Shown: piece after piece, positions 23,451 through 31,990 of the stretch
Position numbering within the stretch: the stretch's first letter is position 1
Layout: every line of letters begins with the position of its first letter
Assembly: GCA_024697625.1 (NCBI GenBank)
Contig: JAILFJ010000085.1
Coordinates: 1-49,178 of the forward strand
Origin: Oscillospiraceae bacterium
GTDB lineage: Bacteria; Bacillota; Clostridia; Oscillospirales; Oscillospiraceae
DNA: 49,178 bases
Direction of reading: 5' to 3'
Made by a program: the position numbers and the translations under genes
The notes under the pieces: model-generated
Told to the model about the DNA's origin: nothing
The model's input: the letters and a program-made list of their open reading frames with translations, nothing else
Databases searched by the model: none

Positions 23451-24731
23451 TCAGTAATAGAAACGGCTGTATTCTCTCGGATCATTCCCACGGTAGGCAT
23501 AGGCGCTGAAACCGCGGCCGTACTGAAATTCCTCGTACAGCTGAGCATAACGGGGAACAGCTTCCGGCGGATAGGCATCCGCCCGTTTCCTCCACTCCTC
23601 TGCGGTGGGATCTATTGTGGTCGTATTGACGACACAGTTGGGATGCAGACGTTTATATTCCTCAATCTGCTCTTTGGGAACCGGATCCAGACAGCCGATC
23701 CAGAGCCGATCGAGGTCGAGCCCGTACAGCGGCCGGATATCGCACAGCGCAAAATCATAGCAGATGTTGATATCCTTCAGCATTTTCAGATTGGCCAGAG
23801 GACTTAAATCCGATGCACCGGAGGTGGCAAATTCGAGATAGTTGAGTTTCGGGCAGGCTGCCAGCGGAGAGATATCTTTCACACCGCTCATGGAGATGAT
23901 CAGAACTTCGAGGTCCGGCATGTTCTTCACAAAGGAGATGTCATTCATCAGATCATTGTGGCCCAGATCCAGGTACTTTACTTTGGTACAGTAAAACAGA
24001 CCTTCGGTTGCATCTCCAACCAGATCTCCGCCCCGACCGGGATTGGATGCGAGAATCCGCTCCTCATCGGTCCTGACCGTATAGCCCGTTCCGAACCAGA
24101 TTCGCCAGACGACATCCACTCCCGGGAGACTGTCCCGGATGTGAGCCATGCTCTCATTGGATACCCCGCAGCTGTCCATATCCACCAGCCTGAGATTCGG
24201 CATGCAGGAGGCAATGTCGAGTGCCAGTGCGCCTTCATCCTGGAAGGTGATGTGGTTCAGGTTGAGAATCTCGTCGGTAATCTGAAAGGTATAGTAATTC
24301 TGGACGGTGACACTGTAGCTGAGCTGCGCCTGAGGCGCACCTTCCTCGAGGGCGCGTACCTGACTCCAGGAGATCCTCGGAGATTCTGCATTGGCGCTGC
24401 CCAGTTCCAGTGTCCTGAGCCCGGACAGAGCCGGAAGAACGGAGATGAGACGGTCCACCTCTTCAGGACTTGCCGAACTGAGATCCAGCGATTCTGTCCC
24501 GGGAGACAGAGACTGTCCGCCGACCTGAAAGCTCAGATCATAGGCGGGCGTCGGTTCCGGAGTCGGCTCCGGAGTCGGTTCCGGAGTCAACGTAACGGCT
24601 GGTGGTTCGGGATCTTTACCGGCAGAGGGCTTGCTGCAGCCACTGAGAAGTGTCATGGCAGACAACAGGATCAGAATATGGAAAACGCAAATTATTCTGC
24701 GCCGGAAAGAGTATGGATTCATCTTCATCAT
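23451..24731 (-). CDS. LRR lipoprotein (paralogue of the preceding gene)
   Basis: The 426-residue product has a lipobox (LLSGC, Cys32), a TPEPTPEPTP-type linker, then two ~70-residue LRR-like units beginning near YDLSFQVGG and APQAQLSYSVTV, and a shorter LRR section with YLDLGHNDLMNDISFVKNMPDLEVL. The C-terminus carries EEFQYGRGFSAYAYRGNDP. It is closely related along its length to the gene at 24728. The first 4 bp overlap that gene. The protein should be displayed outside the membrane; its partner is unknown. Confidence 0.85.
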   Translation of the reverse strand: MMKMNPYSFRRRIICVFHILILLSAMTLLSGCSKPSAGKDPEPPAVTLTPEPTPEPTPEPTPAYDLSFQVGGQSLSPGTESLDLSSASPEEVDRLISVLPALSGLRTLELGSANAESPRISWSQVRALEEGAPQAQLSYSVTVQNYYTFQITDEILNLNHITFQDEGALALDIASCMPNLRLVDMDSCGVSNESMAHIRDSLPGVDVVWRIWFGTGYTVRTDEERILASNPGRGGDLVGDATEGLFYCTKVKYLDLGHNDLMNDISFVKNMPDLEVLIISMSGVKDISPLAACPKLNYLEFATSGASDLSPLANLKMLKDINICYDFALCDIRPLYGLDLDRLWIGCLDPVPKEQIEEYKRLHPNCVVNTTTIDPTAEEWRKRADAYPPEAVPRYAQLYEEFQYGRGFSAYAYRGNDPREYSRFYY

Positions 24732-26449
24732 CCTTTGTACTTCGGGTCATTCTCTGCAAGAGAATAGGCGGCGTCGCCGAGATCGTACTGGAACTGCTCA
24801 CGCAGCAGCTGATAGCGTTCGTTCAGAGGATCGTTGAAGACCCCCGTCTCCATCCACTGGGCCCATACCCAGTCTGGACGCTCGCCGGTGGTACGCCACG
24901 AGCCCTGAGAGGGATCACCGTCTTCGGTGTTGATGACACAGTCCGGAGCGCATTGCTTCATATGCTCTATCTGCTCAGTGGGGATGGAGGGAGCTGTGAC
25001 AGAACCGATCCACAGACGCTGCAGATCTTTTAAACCGTAAAGAGGAGAGATGTCGGATACCCTGGGGCGCTTGAGATCGTCACCGGTATTGTCAATCATC
25101 TGGGCAGTACGGCCGATATTCAGATGACGCAGAGCCATGGAGTTGGAAAGGGGAGAAAGATCTGTGACGTTCGTGGAGTTGATCTCAAGATACTCCAGCT
25201 TCGGGCAGGAAGCAAGCGGAGTGATATCACTGAGATCGTTGATGGCAAGTATCAGGACTTCAAGATCCGGCATGCTTCGGACAAAGGAGATGTCGGTGAG
25301 CACCTCGTTGTGGCCTAAATCCAGGTATTTCACTTTCGTGCAGTACTGCAGCTTGGCGGCTTCCTGATTTGTGACCTTTCCTCCTTTCGCCGTGGAGGAG
25401 GCCAGAATGCGCTCGACATCCGTCCGCACACTGTAGTGTTCGGCAAACCAGATGCGCCAGATCACATCGACCTCCGGAAAGTCATTCCGGATGGCGGACA
25501 TGCTCTCATTTGTTACGCCGCAGAAATCCATGTCCAGAGTCTTCAGATTCTTCATGAACGGGAGAACGAAACGGACTGCGGCACCCTCATCATTCATGGC
25601 GATATGGTTGAGATCCAGCGTCTCTGCGTTGAGGTTAACCGGAATGCCAAACAGTCCGAATGTATAGTCCAGAACAGCATTCGGTGCAGCCTCATGGACG
25701 GCACTGATGTCATCCCAGCCGAGCGCGTTCATCTCAGTGCCAAGATGGATAAGCTGAAGCTGGTTCATACAGCGCAGAACTGAGCAGACCTCGGCGGTCT
25801 GAGAGGGAAGCATGGAAGAGAGGTCAAGCTCAGTCATGGTCAGCGGAATATCGTAACCGTAGATTGATACCGTATAGTTAATCGCTGCATTCGGGCAGGC
25901 GGCTGCGATGGCAGCGAGACCGTCGGCACTGATCGTGTTCCCGGACTGTGCGCTGCCGAGTTCAACGGTTTTCAGTGAAGGAAGGTATGACAGCAGTGCA
26001 GCAGAAGCTTCCGCGTCAGAGGGAGACATGGCAGAGAGATTCACCGATTCTGCCGAGCTATCCAGAATCTGCCCGTCAGGCAGCGTAACCGTATAGCGGA
26101 CAGCGATATCCGGGTGCTGCTCCGACCAGCTGTGAATCTCTTCATAGCAGGTGCTTCCCGAGAAGTCTGCCGACTGCAGGAAAGGGAAGCGGTCCAGAAG
26201 CTGCAGATCCTCGGGAGTGACTGCTGCCGCTAAATCGGAGATGTCTTCGGAATAGCTTCCGGAGCTCAGGGCGATATTCGGGGCCGCCGTGGGGAGAATC
26301 TCTTCTGTGCGGGAGTCACTCTGAGGCTCGTAGGAGGCAGAGCCAAGTGTCGTACCATGACGCATGGCCAGCGAATGGCAGCAGAGAATCAGGAAAACCA
26401 GAAAAGCCAGAAGGAAAATCTTTCTGAATATCTGAAGAATACTTCTCAT
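24728..26449 (-). CDS. Membrane-anchored LRR protein (longer paralogue)
   Basis: The 573-residue protein has an N-terminal hydrophobic anchor (residues 8-27, LILCC at its end is not a standard lipobox). Three ~70-residue units follow, each starting with HPDIAVRYTV-, CPNAAINYTV- or APNAVLDYTF-like sequence, then a cap FPEVDVIWRIWF and short SDS22-type LRRs (YLDLGHNEVLTDISFVRSMP onward). The C-terminal LREQFQYDLGDAAYSLAENDP resembles the end of the next protein. It lies between a small PH-like gene and its paralogue. A surface binding or scaffold role is inferred. Confidence 0.85.
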   Translation of the reverse strand: MRSILQIFRKIFLLAFLVFLILCCHSLAMRHGTTLGSASYEPQSDSRTEEILPTAAPNIALSSGSYSEDISDLAAAVTPEDLQLLDRFPFLQSADFSGSTCYEEIHSWSEQHPDIAVRYTVTLPDGQILDSSAESVNLSAMSPSDAEASAALLSYLPSLKTVELGSAQSGNTISADGLAAIAAACPNAAINYTVSIYGYDIPLTMTELDLSSMLPSQTAEVCSVLRCMNQLQLIHLGTEMNALGWDDISAVHEAAPNAVLDYTFGLFGIPVNLNAETLDLNHIAMNDEGAAVRFVLPFMKNLKTLDMDFCGVTNESMSAIRNDFPEVDVIWRIWFAEHYSVRTDVERILASSTAKGGKVTNQEAAKLQYCTKVKYLDLGHNEVLTDISFVRSMPDLEVLILAINDLSDITPLASCPKLEYLEINSTNVTDLSPLSNSMALRHLNIGRTAQMIDNTGDDLKRPRVSDISPLYGLKDLQRLWIGSVTAPSIPTEQIEHMKQCAPDCVINTEDGDPSQGSWRTTGERPDWVWAQWMETGVFNDPLNERYQLLREQFQYDLGDAAYSLAENDPKYKG

Positions 26450-26478
26450 GAACTTAAGCCTTTCGGAAAAATCGGTTA

Positions 26479-26922
26479 CTACATGAAACGGGGCTTTGCA
26501 CCGCCGCTTGGCGGGACGTATCCATACTGGATCCTGGGGTCGATCTCCTGAAGACGGCGGTTGACGGTGTCAGCCTCTTCTTCCCGGTTGAAGATCAGAT
26601 TTGCAAACTCCTTCTCACCGTGAACCAGGATCAGTCTGTAGTAATAATAGGCCGGGCTGTCATCGGGCTGGCATTCGCTGATGCGGGTAAAGCTCCGGTC
26701 GATATATTCGTATGGGACGAAATAGTCTTTCCCGAGGTCCCGATAATAAAGGGCGAGCTTTCCGAGACGTACCCGCGGCTGCTTTCGGAGACCCTGATGG
26801 CCATACTGCTCTGCTTCGGCGTGATCGGAGATCATCGGGCCGTCGGTAACGGTTTTGCCGTCCACTCCGCGCAGCCGCAGTTTTTTCTTCCCGAAGAGAC
26901 CTGTCATTGTTTCTAGCATCAT
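26479..26922 (-). CDS. Small conserved cytoplasmic protein, possible PH-like domain
   Basis: The 147-residue protein has no signal peptide. About residues 50-130 (LALYYRDLGKDYFVPYEYIDRS, then YYYRLILVHGEKEFANLIF and RLQEIDPRIQYG) look like a beta-rich, PH-like domain. Such domains occur in uncharacterised clostridial proteins, but the exact family is not recognised. It overlaps PAP2 by 4 bp (ATGA), so it is coupled. The function is unknown. Confidence 0.75.
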   Translation of the reverse strand: MMLETMTGLFGKKKLRLRGVDGKTVTDGPMISDHAEAEQYGHQGLRKQPRVRLGKLALYYRDLGKDYFVPYEYIDRSFTRISECQPDDSPAYYYYRLILVHGEKEFANLIFNREEEADTVNRRLQEIDPRIQYGYVPPSGGAKPRFM

Positions 26923-27554
26923 GTTCTGCCCTTCTGTTTTCCGTGAAAGCCCCAGCGGTACCAGGCGGACTGCCGGGGGATGCGCTGTGCGATGAGGGTT
27001 CCGATCAGACCGGCCAGAATGCCGGTGATCATCCCGCCCACCACATCGCTGGGATAATGTACAACCAGGTAAATCCGCGAGATACCCATCAGTACGGCAA
27101 ACAGAAGCGCAAGCCAGCTCCAGGATTTCTTTCCCAGAATAAACACGGGAACCATGGCGGCAAAAGCGGCATTGGTATGGCCGCTGGGAAAGCTGAAGTC
27201 GCTTTCCGTATGACTGCCCATAAGCTGCCAGAGGGGGTAGAACAGGCCTTCCACGTCAGCATATGGACGCGGACGGGCAATGACCACCTTCAGCCAGAGA
27301 TTTACGATCAGCGCACCGACAGCAAGAGCGATCAGCATGGCTGTGCCGAAATGGCGGGCGGGACGGCAGAGGATCAGGATAATCGAAAGAAGGATCAGGA
27401 AAATCCCGCCCTTGCCGAGCAGAGAGATCAACTCCATCAACGGGGTCATCCAGTTGCCGCAGCTTTCATAGAGCCTGTGCACTGCGAGCGTGACTGCTGC
27501 GTCGAAGCCGGAAAAAGTACTGTTAAGCCATGCGGCTCCCAATGTCATCTCCAT
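26919..27554 (-). CDS. PAP2-family membrane phosphatase
   Basis: The 211-residue protein has about five to six transmembrane helices and the three PAP2 phosphatase motifs: KVVIARPRPY, PSGHTNAAF and SRIYLVVHYPSDVVGG (catalytic His residues in the second and third). Members dephosphorylate undecaprenyl-PP or lipid phosphates at the outer face. It shares the operon with envelope proteins, so lipid-carrier recycling is a reasonable inference. Confidence 0.9.
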   Translation of the reverse strand: MEMTLGAAWLNSTFSGFDAAVTLAVHRLYESCGNWMTPLMELISLLGKGGIFLILLSIILILCRPARHFGTAMLIALAVGALIVNLWLKVVIARPRPYADVEGLFYPLWQLMGSHTESDFSFPSGHTNAAFAAMVPVFILGKKSWSWLALLFAVLMGISRIYLVVHYPSDVVGGMITGILAGLIGTLIAQRIPRQSAWYRWGFHGKQKGRT

Positions 27555-27570
27555 AGAATAGTAACTCCCT

Positions 27571-29862
27571 TCAACAGAGCCCGCTCCACCAACGGAACAG
27601 GATCTTTTTTGTTCGGCTGAGTGTCAGATAGACTTCGCTGATGTACCGGGTCAGCGCGGCATCGCTTTGGAGAAGCTCGTCCTCGCTGATTTCGTGAAGG
27701 CTGAAGACAGCACGCTCCGCTGCTGAGCGGACTGCTTCCGGAATCACTCCGCCGTAATGAGATACTTTTGCTGCGGAGCGAAACAGATTGACTGCGCGCT
27801 GGCGGCTGTCAGAAGCCGAGAGACGCCTGCTGCTCAGCACCCGGATGATCCGATAACGCAGGTAGAGCAACAGAATACCGAGAAGAACGGAAAGAAGGAT
27901 CCGAAGACAGATGCGCAGCACGCTGGCTGCCCTGGGACTGATTTTCCCGGAGCTGTCTGGATTCCGGTCTGCTCCCGTCTCGGATACCGGGGCACCGGAC
28001 TCGGCACCGTCAGCACCCTGCGGGCTTCCCGAAGAGGCAGAGGAACCTCCGCCGTCGAGGGCGGAAGAAGACTCACCGGAAGGCATATTCTCCTCACGAC
28101 CTGTAAGCTCTGCCGATTCAGATGAGATGTCCGGCAGCAGACCGGGGGACGGAGAAGGAACGCTGCCAAGCGGAATTCCCTGATCGACAGCTGAATCCGG
28201 GACACTGCCCGGCAGGACCTCCGAAGTCTCCCCGGTACCGGCAGTTACCTCCACCGGAATCCAGCCGAGCCCATCCAGATATACCTCGACCCAGGCATGT
28301 GCACTGGAGCCCTTGACACTGACCATATGCCCGGGTTCTCCGACAACCAGAAAGCCTTCGCAGACCCTCGCCGGAATCCCGAGGCTGCGGTAAAGAACAC
28401 AGGCAGCAGTTGCAAAGTGTGTGCAGTATCCCCGGCGGGAAACAGTGAGAAAATATACTGCGTAATCGTCGGATGGATACGCAGGGGTTCCAAGATCATA
28501 GGAACTGTTGCTTCGGACAAAGTCGGCGACTTCACTGATGATATACGGGCTGTCGCTCCTGAAACCATTCTGCAGGCAGATGCCCTGCATGGCGGCAGCG
28601 GTCGACTCCGGCAGTCTTGTATAATACTTTCTGACATACTGCCGATATGACTCTTCCTCTGAAATCAGGGAGTCCGGCAAAGAAGCGGTTGAAGATCCGA
28701 AGCTGTAGTAATCTCCCCCGTAGGAAGTGAGACCGTCTGAAGAGACACTTACGTCCCCGCTGCGGTCAGAGAGGGAGAAGTAGGGAAGATAGAGCAGGTC
28801 GTAGCTCCGGTCACCCTGAATCTGGAAACGATGCTGCGTATGTCCGGGGGAACGGACCGCAGACTGAGCAACGTAGGAAAGCGCCGAAGCATGGGTGTTA
28901 TCAGCCGCAGCCAGCCATCCCGTTCCGCTGTAGTCACCGAAGGAACGGCCCCTGAGATAGAGGCTTCCGGAAGTATCGGAACTCAGACGGAAGATCTCAT
29001 GGTCAAAAACCGAGAAGTCATATGATACCGTGAGATCCAGACGGTTGCCTCCGGTATCCCATCCGCTGACCTTCCCGTCTGCTTTCCGCTGCGAATCGGA
29101 GCGGCCGGGAAGCGGGATTTTTTCCAGAAACTCCTCGCCGTCGAGTTTCTCAGAGAGATACTGACCGAGTCGGTCAAAACGCCTTGAGAGATCAAAATCC
29201 TGTTCCTCAGCGACGTACTCAGACGGACGGAAGAAAAAAAGCGTGACTGCCAGCAGCAGCGCACAGGGGATCAGTCCAAGCAGTGCAGCTTTACCGCCTG
29301 CATCATTCGGCCGGTAGCTTTCCCCACCGATCTGCAGCAGGCCCCAGAACAGAAACATCCCGAACACCGGAAGAACAGGAGGATTTCCGTTTACTGCAAT
29401 ACAGAAACAGAAAAAAGGAATGGTGGCAAATTCGGAAAGACCGATGCGAAAACTGCCGGATGTCAGAGCAATGCTGAGAAAAGCAGCAATCAGAAACATC
29501 ACGACAAGAATCGCGACCATGTGACTGTCCGAGTAGCCGCTGTAGGAGACGACGGGATTGCTGCCGTAATGGGCATAGTACTCTGCTGTGAGGTGATCGA
29601 GAATATCACGGAGCTCAGAGACCAGATCCGTGGTGTAGTACCGATACAGATACCACAGTACCGCAGCGCTCAGCGGCACTCCGATGAAAAACCCGAAACG
29701 AAAACTTGCAGCTGCCCACAGGAGGCAGCAGAGAAGCCCAAGCCAGAGAAAGACGCTGTCAGGGAAAACCAGAGAGAAGCTGCTCCTGAACAGTGCCAGA
29801 AGACTCTCAGAAGCGGTAAGCAGAAGCAAAAGGCTGCCGACGCGGTTCAAAGTGCGATTCAC
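27571..29862 (-). CDS. Transglutaminase-domain membrane protein (TgpA-like)
   Basis: The 763-residue protein has an N-terminal cluster of transmembrane helices (residues ~10-220), an extracytoplasmic region with a transglutaminase-like core, a Ser/Gly-rich linker, a further TM helix (RICLRILLSVLLGILLLYLRY) and a cytoplasmic DUF4129-like end. Catalytic Cys in RRGYCTHFATA (about 478) and His in SSAHAWVEVY (about 521) are present; the third residue is Glu in GWIPVEVTAG. TgpA-type proteins sit with MoxR and DUF58 genes, as here. A 4-bp overlap joins it to the DUF58 gene. Confidence 0.9.
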   Translation of the reverse strand: MNRTLNRVGSLLLLLTASESLLALFRSSFSLVFPDSVFLWLGLLCCLLWAAASFRFGFFIGVPLSAAVLWYLYRYYTTDLVSELRDILDHLTAEYYAHYGSNPVVSYSGYSDSHMVAILVVMFLIAAFLSIALTSGSFRIGLSEFATIPFFCFCIAVNGNPPVLPVFGMFLFWGLLQIGGESYRPNDAGGKAALLGLIPCALLLAVTLFFFRPSEYVAEEQDFDLSRRFDRLGQYLSEKLDGEEFLEKIPLPGRSDSQRKADGKVSGWDTGGNRLDLTVSYDFSVFDHEIFRLSSDTSGSLYLRGRSFGDYSGTGWLAAADNTHASALSYVAQSAVRSPGHTQHRFQIQGDRSYDLLYLPYFSLSDRSGDVSVSSDGLTSYGGDYYSFGSSTASLPDSLISEEESYRQYVRKYYTRLPESTAAAMQGICLQNGFRSDSPYIISEVADFVRSNSSYDLGTPAYPSDDYAVYFLTVSRRGYCTHFATAACVLYRSLGIPARVCEGFLVVGEPGHMVSVKGSSAHAWVEVYLDGLGWIPVEVTAGTGETSEVLPGSVPDSAVDQGIPLGSVPSPSPGLLPDISSESAELTGREENMPSGESSSALDGGGSSASSGSPQGADGAESGAPVSETGADRNPDSSGKISPRAASVLRICLRILLSVLLGILLLYLRYRIIRVLSSRRLSASDSRQRAVNLFRSAAKVSHYGGVIPEAVRSAAERAVFSLHEISEDELLQSDAALTRYISEVYLTLSRTKKILFRWWSGLC

Positions 29863-30803
29863 TGGACCCTCACCTCCCCGGCGGAAACCGTGAAGATACA
29901 GCGCACGGATTTCATATCGAAACCGCAGGGCTCACGCATCGGCGCTGAAAGAACGGATGAGAGGGCCCGACTGAGTTCCTCGTCACTTTCAATCTCATAC
30001 AGACGGTCGGCGACGAGCGTGTGTTTCTCATCCATTGCAAGAAGGGCCTGTGAGAGCCAGCGCAGGAGCTCCAGCCCTCTGTCATCCGTACCGACCCGCT
30101 CCAACACCACGTAAACAGTGCTGTTTTCCGGAACAAGCGCTTCGCGGACAATCAGATCATCGGTTTTAGAGGAGAGTTTCCAGTGAATGCTGTTCGGAGG
30201 ATCGCCGGGACGGTAGTTTCTGAGATCGTGGTCTTCTGCATAACCGCCCCCATATTTCGGCTTCAGCACATCGGAAGAAGAAAGCGCGGCCTCAAAATCC
30301 GGAGGCTCATCCGGCCCGACAGCGGAAGGAAGCACCGAGCATTCGCATTTTGAACGGAGCCTGCGGCGCAGGGTAAACATGCCCATCAGATCCTTCATGT
30401 CAAAGGAAACAAGACGGATGCTCACTGTCCCGCATAGAGCCGTCGACAACGGTAATTCGCTCCTGCTGGACTCCACATTTCGAAAGATATAACTCTCTTT
30501 ATGAATATCACCGGTAAAGCGATTGCGCAGCTCCAGATGCAGGGTTACCGCATGGACAGGAAAGAGAGCGGGATTCGTAAATTCAACCGCATAGGTTGAT
30601 TCCTGGCCGCGAACGACCACAGAGGGAGCGCGAAGCGTAATGCCGAGACGGAGCATCGACGGGAGAGAGAGGAGAAGTATCCCGAGAGGAACGACAATGA
30701 CGATGGCCAGCAGCCACGGGCCGAGCCAGCCGATATAACTCACGCGAAACAGCCAGGCGACAGCCACAAGCCCAAGCCAGGTAAGAAAACTGAGAAACGG
30801 CAT
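29859..30803 (-). CDS. DUF58 protein (vWA-related)
   Basis: The 314-residue protein begins MPFLSFLTWLGLVAVAW with two TM helices, then a beta-rich part and the DUF58 signature DHDLRNYRPGDPPNSIHWKLSSK. ATG 30803 overlaps the MoxR stop by one base (TGATG). In-frame codons further upstream lie within the moxR gene and are rejected. MoxR-DUF58-transglutaminase is a known conserved set; the DUF58 protein probably recruits the membrane enzyme. Confidence 0.88.
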   Translation of the reverse strand: MPFLSFLTWLGLVAVAWLFRVSYIGWLGPWLLAIVIVVPLGILLLSLPSMLRLGITLRAPSVVVRGQESTYAVEFTNPALFPVHAVTLHLELRNRFTGDIHKESYIFRNVESSRSELPLSTALCGTVSIRLVSFDMKDLMGMFTLRRRLRSKCECSVLPSAVGPDEPPDFEAALSSSDVLKPKYGGGYAEDHDLRNYRPGDPPNSIHWKLSSKTDDLIVREALVPENSTVYVVLERVGTDDRGLELLRWLSQALLAMDEKHTLVADRLYEIESDEELSRALSSVLSAPMREPCGFDMKSVRCIFTVSAGEVRVQ

Positions 30804-31756
30804 CAGCGAATTGCAGGAGCTTTTTCTGCGCGGAAAAGTTCCTCCAGGACAGCGGTCCTTGAAGAACTGTCCGGAACCTCCGAAGACCAGATCAGACGAT
30901 GCTCGATGGCATCCCGGAAAACAAAGCGGATATCCTTCGGCAGAACATAGTCCCGCCCTTGAATCCACGCCGTTGCCTTGCTGAGAGCCGTGAGGGCGAG
31001 GGAGGCACGGGGGCTGGCCCCCTGGATAATCCGATCGTCATTCCTGGTGCGCTCACACAGCCTGACGATATAGTCGATGACGTCGTCTTTGATATAAACC
31101 TGCTCCGCTTCCTTGCGAATCTGCATCAGGTCGTCACGGCTTACCACCTGGGAAACAGACTCCGTTGAGACCCCCTGCTGCTTTCTTCGGATCATCTCGA
31201 TCTCATCCTCATGGGCGGGATAGCCCATGGAGAGACGGAGCATAAAGCGGTCCATCTGGGAATCGGGCAGCATCTGTGTACCTTTTGCCCCTGTAGGATT
31301 CTGCGTTGCAATCACAATAAAGGGCTGTGGTACCGGATAAGTACAGTTATCTACTGTGACAAGGCCTTCTTCCATAGCCTGGAGAAGGGCAGACTGCGTT
31401 CGGGAGGTAGCTCGGTTCAACTCATCTGCAAGGAACAGATTGCAAAGCACAGCCCCCTTCTGGTATTTCATCTTTCCGCTTTCCTTGTCGAGAATGGAAT
31501 AGCCGATAATATCAGAGGGCAATACGTCCGGGGTAAACTGGACCCGGTTGTAATCCAGTCCGAGGGCCCGGGACAGCGAGATTGCCATCGTCGTCTTCCC
31601 TACGCCTGGAATATCCTCCATCAGAATATGGCCTCCGGCAATCACTGCCAGAAGAACTTTGATCAGCGCCTCGTCCTTGCCTACAATGACCTTACTGATC
31701 TCTTTGATAATGCCTCGTGCATTTCCAATCGAACTGATTGTGTTTACTTCGTTCAT
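30803..31756 (-). CDS. MoxR-family AAA+ ATPase
   Basis: The 317-residue protein has Walker A DIPGVGKTT (residues 48-56), Walker B NLFLADELNRA, sensor 1 IVIATQNPTGAKGT, and the ARG region SQMDRFMLRLSMGYP. MoxR ATPases act as chaperones that activate or assemble protein complexes, here probably the envelope proteins encoded downstream. ATG 31756 follows AGGAG at eight bases; an in-frame TTG at 31783 lacks a good ribosome binding site. It is the first gene of the cluster. Confidence 0.93.
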   Translation of the reverse strand: MNEVNTISSIGNARGIIKEISKVIVGKDEALIKVLLAVIAGGHILMEDIPGVGKTTMAISLSRALGLDYNRVQFTPDVLPSDIIGYSILDKESGKMKYQKGAVLCNLFLADELNRATSRTQSALLQAMEEGLVTVDNCTYPVPQPFIVIATQNPTGAKGTQMLPDSQMDRFMLRLSMGYPAHEDEIEMIRRKQQGVSTESVSQVVSRDDLMQIRKEAEQVYIKDDVIDYIVRLCERTRNDDRIIQGASPRASLALTALSKATAWIQGRDYVLPKDIRFVFRDAIEHRLIWSSEVPDSSSRTAVLEELFRAEKAPAIR

Positions 31757-31789
31757 GAAATGGGCTCCTGTGAATAACTTCAATATACT

Positions 31790-31818
31790 ATTATATCATG
31801 GAAGGCCTTGACAGGCAA
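31790..31818 (-). promoter_or_regulatory. Promoter of the MoxR operon
   Basis: On the minus strand TTGCCT (31818-31813), a 17-bp spacer and TATAAT (31795-31790) with an upstream TG lie about 30 bp before the moxR start codon. Confidence 0.7.
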
Positions 31819-31990
31819 GCAAAAAAATGATTGCCATAATATAAGAAGAAAACAGCCAGGAGAACTCTGGTTTTGGTTAAAAGTTACAAAATTATTTCAA
31901 AATAATTGTATAATTTCATCAATAGACTACAAAGCGATTTTATGCTAAAATAATTATGCTTGAAACAATCGGCGGGAGGAGGTGAGGAGA

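Noticed and set aside
30804-30968. Upstream extension of the DUF58 protein
   Set aside because: It overlaps the end of moxR and has Cys/Ser-rich, non-homologous sequence; ATG 30803 fits the coupled start.
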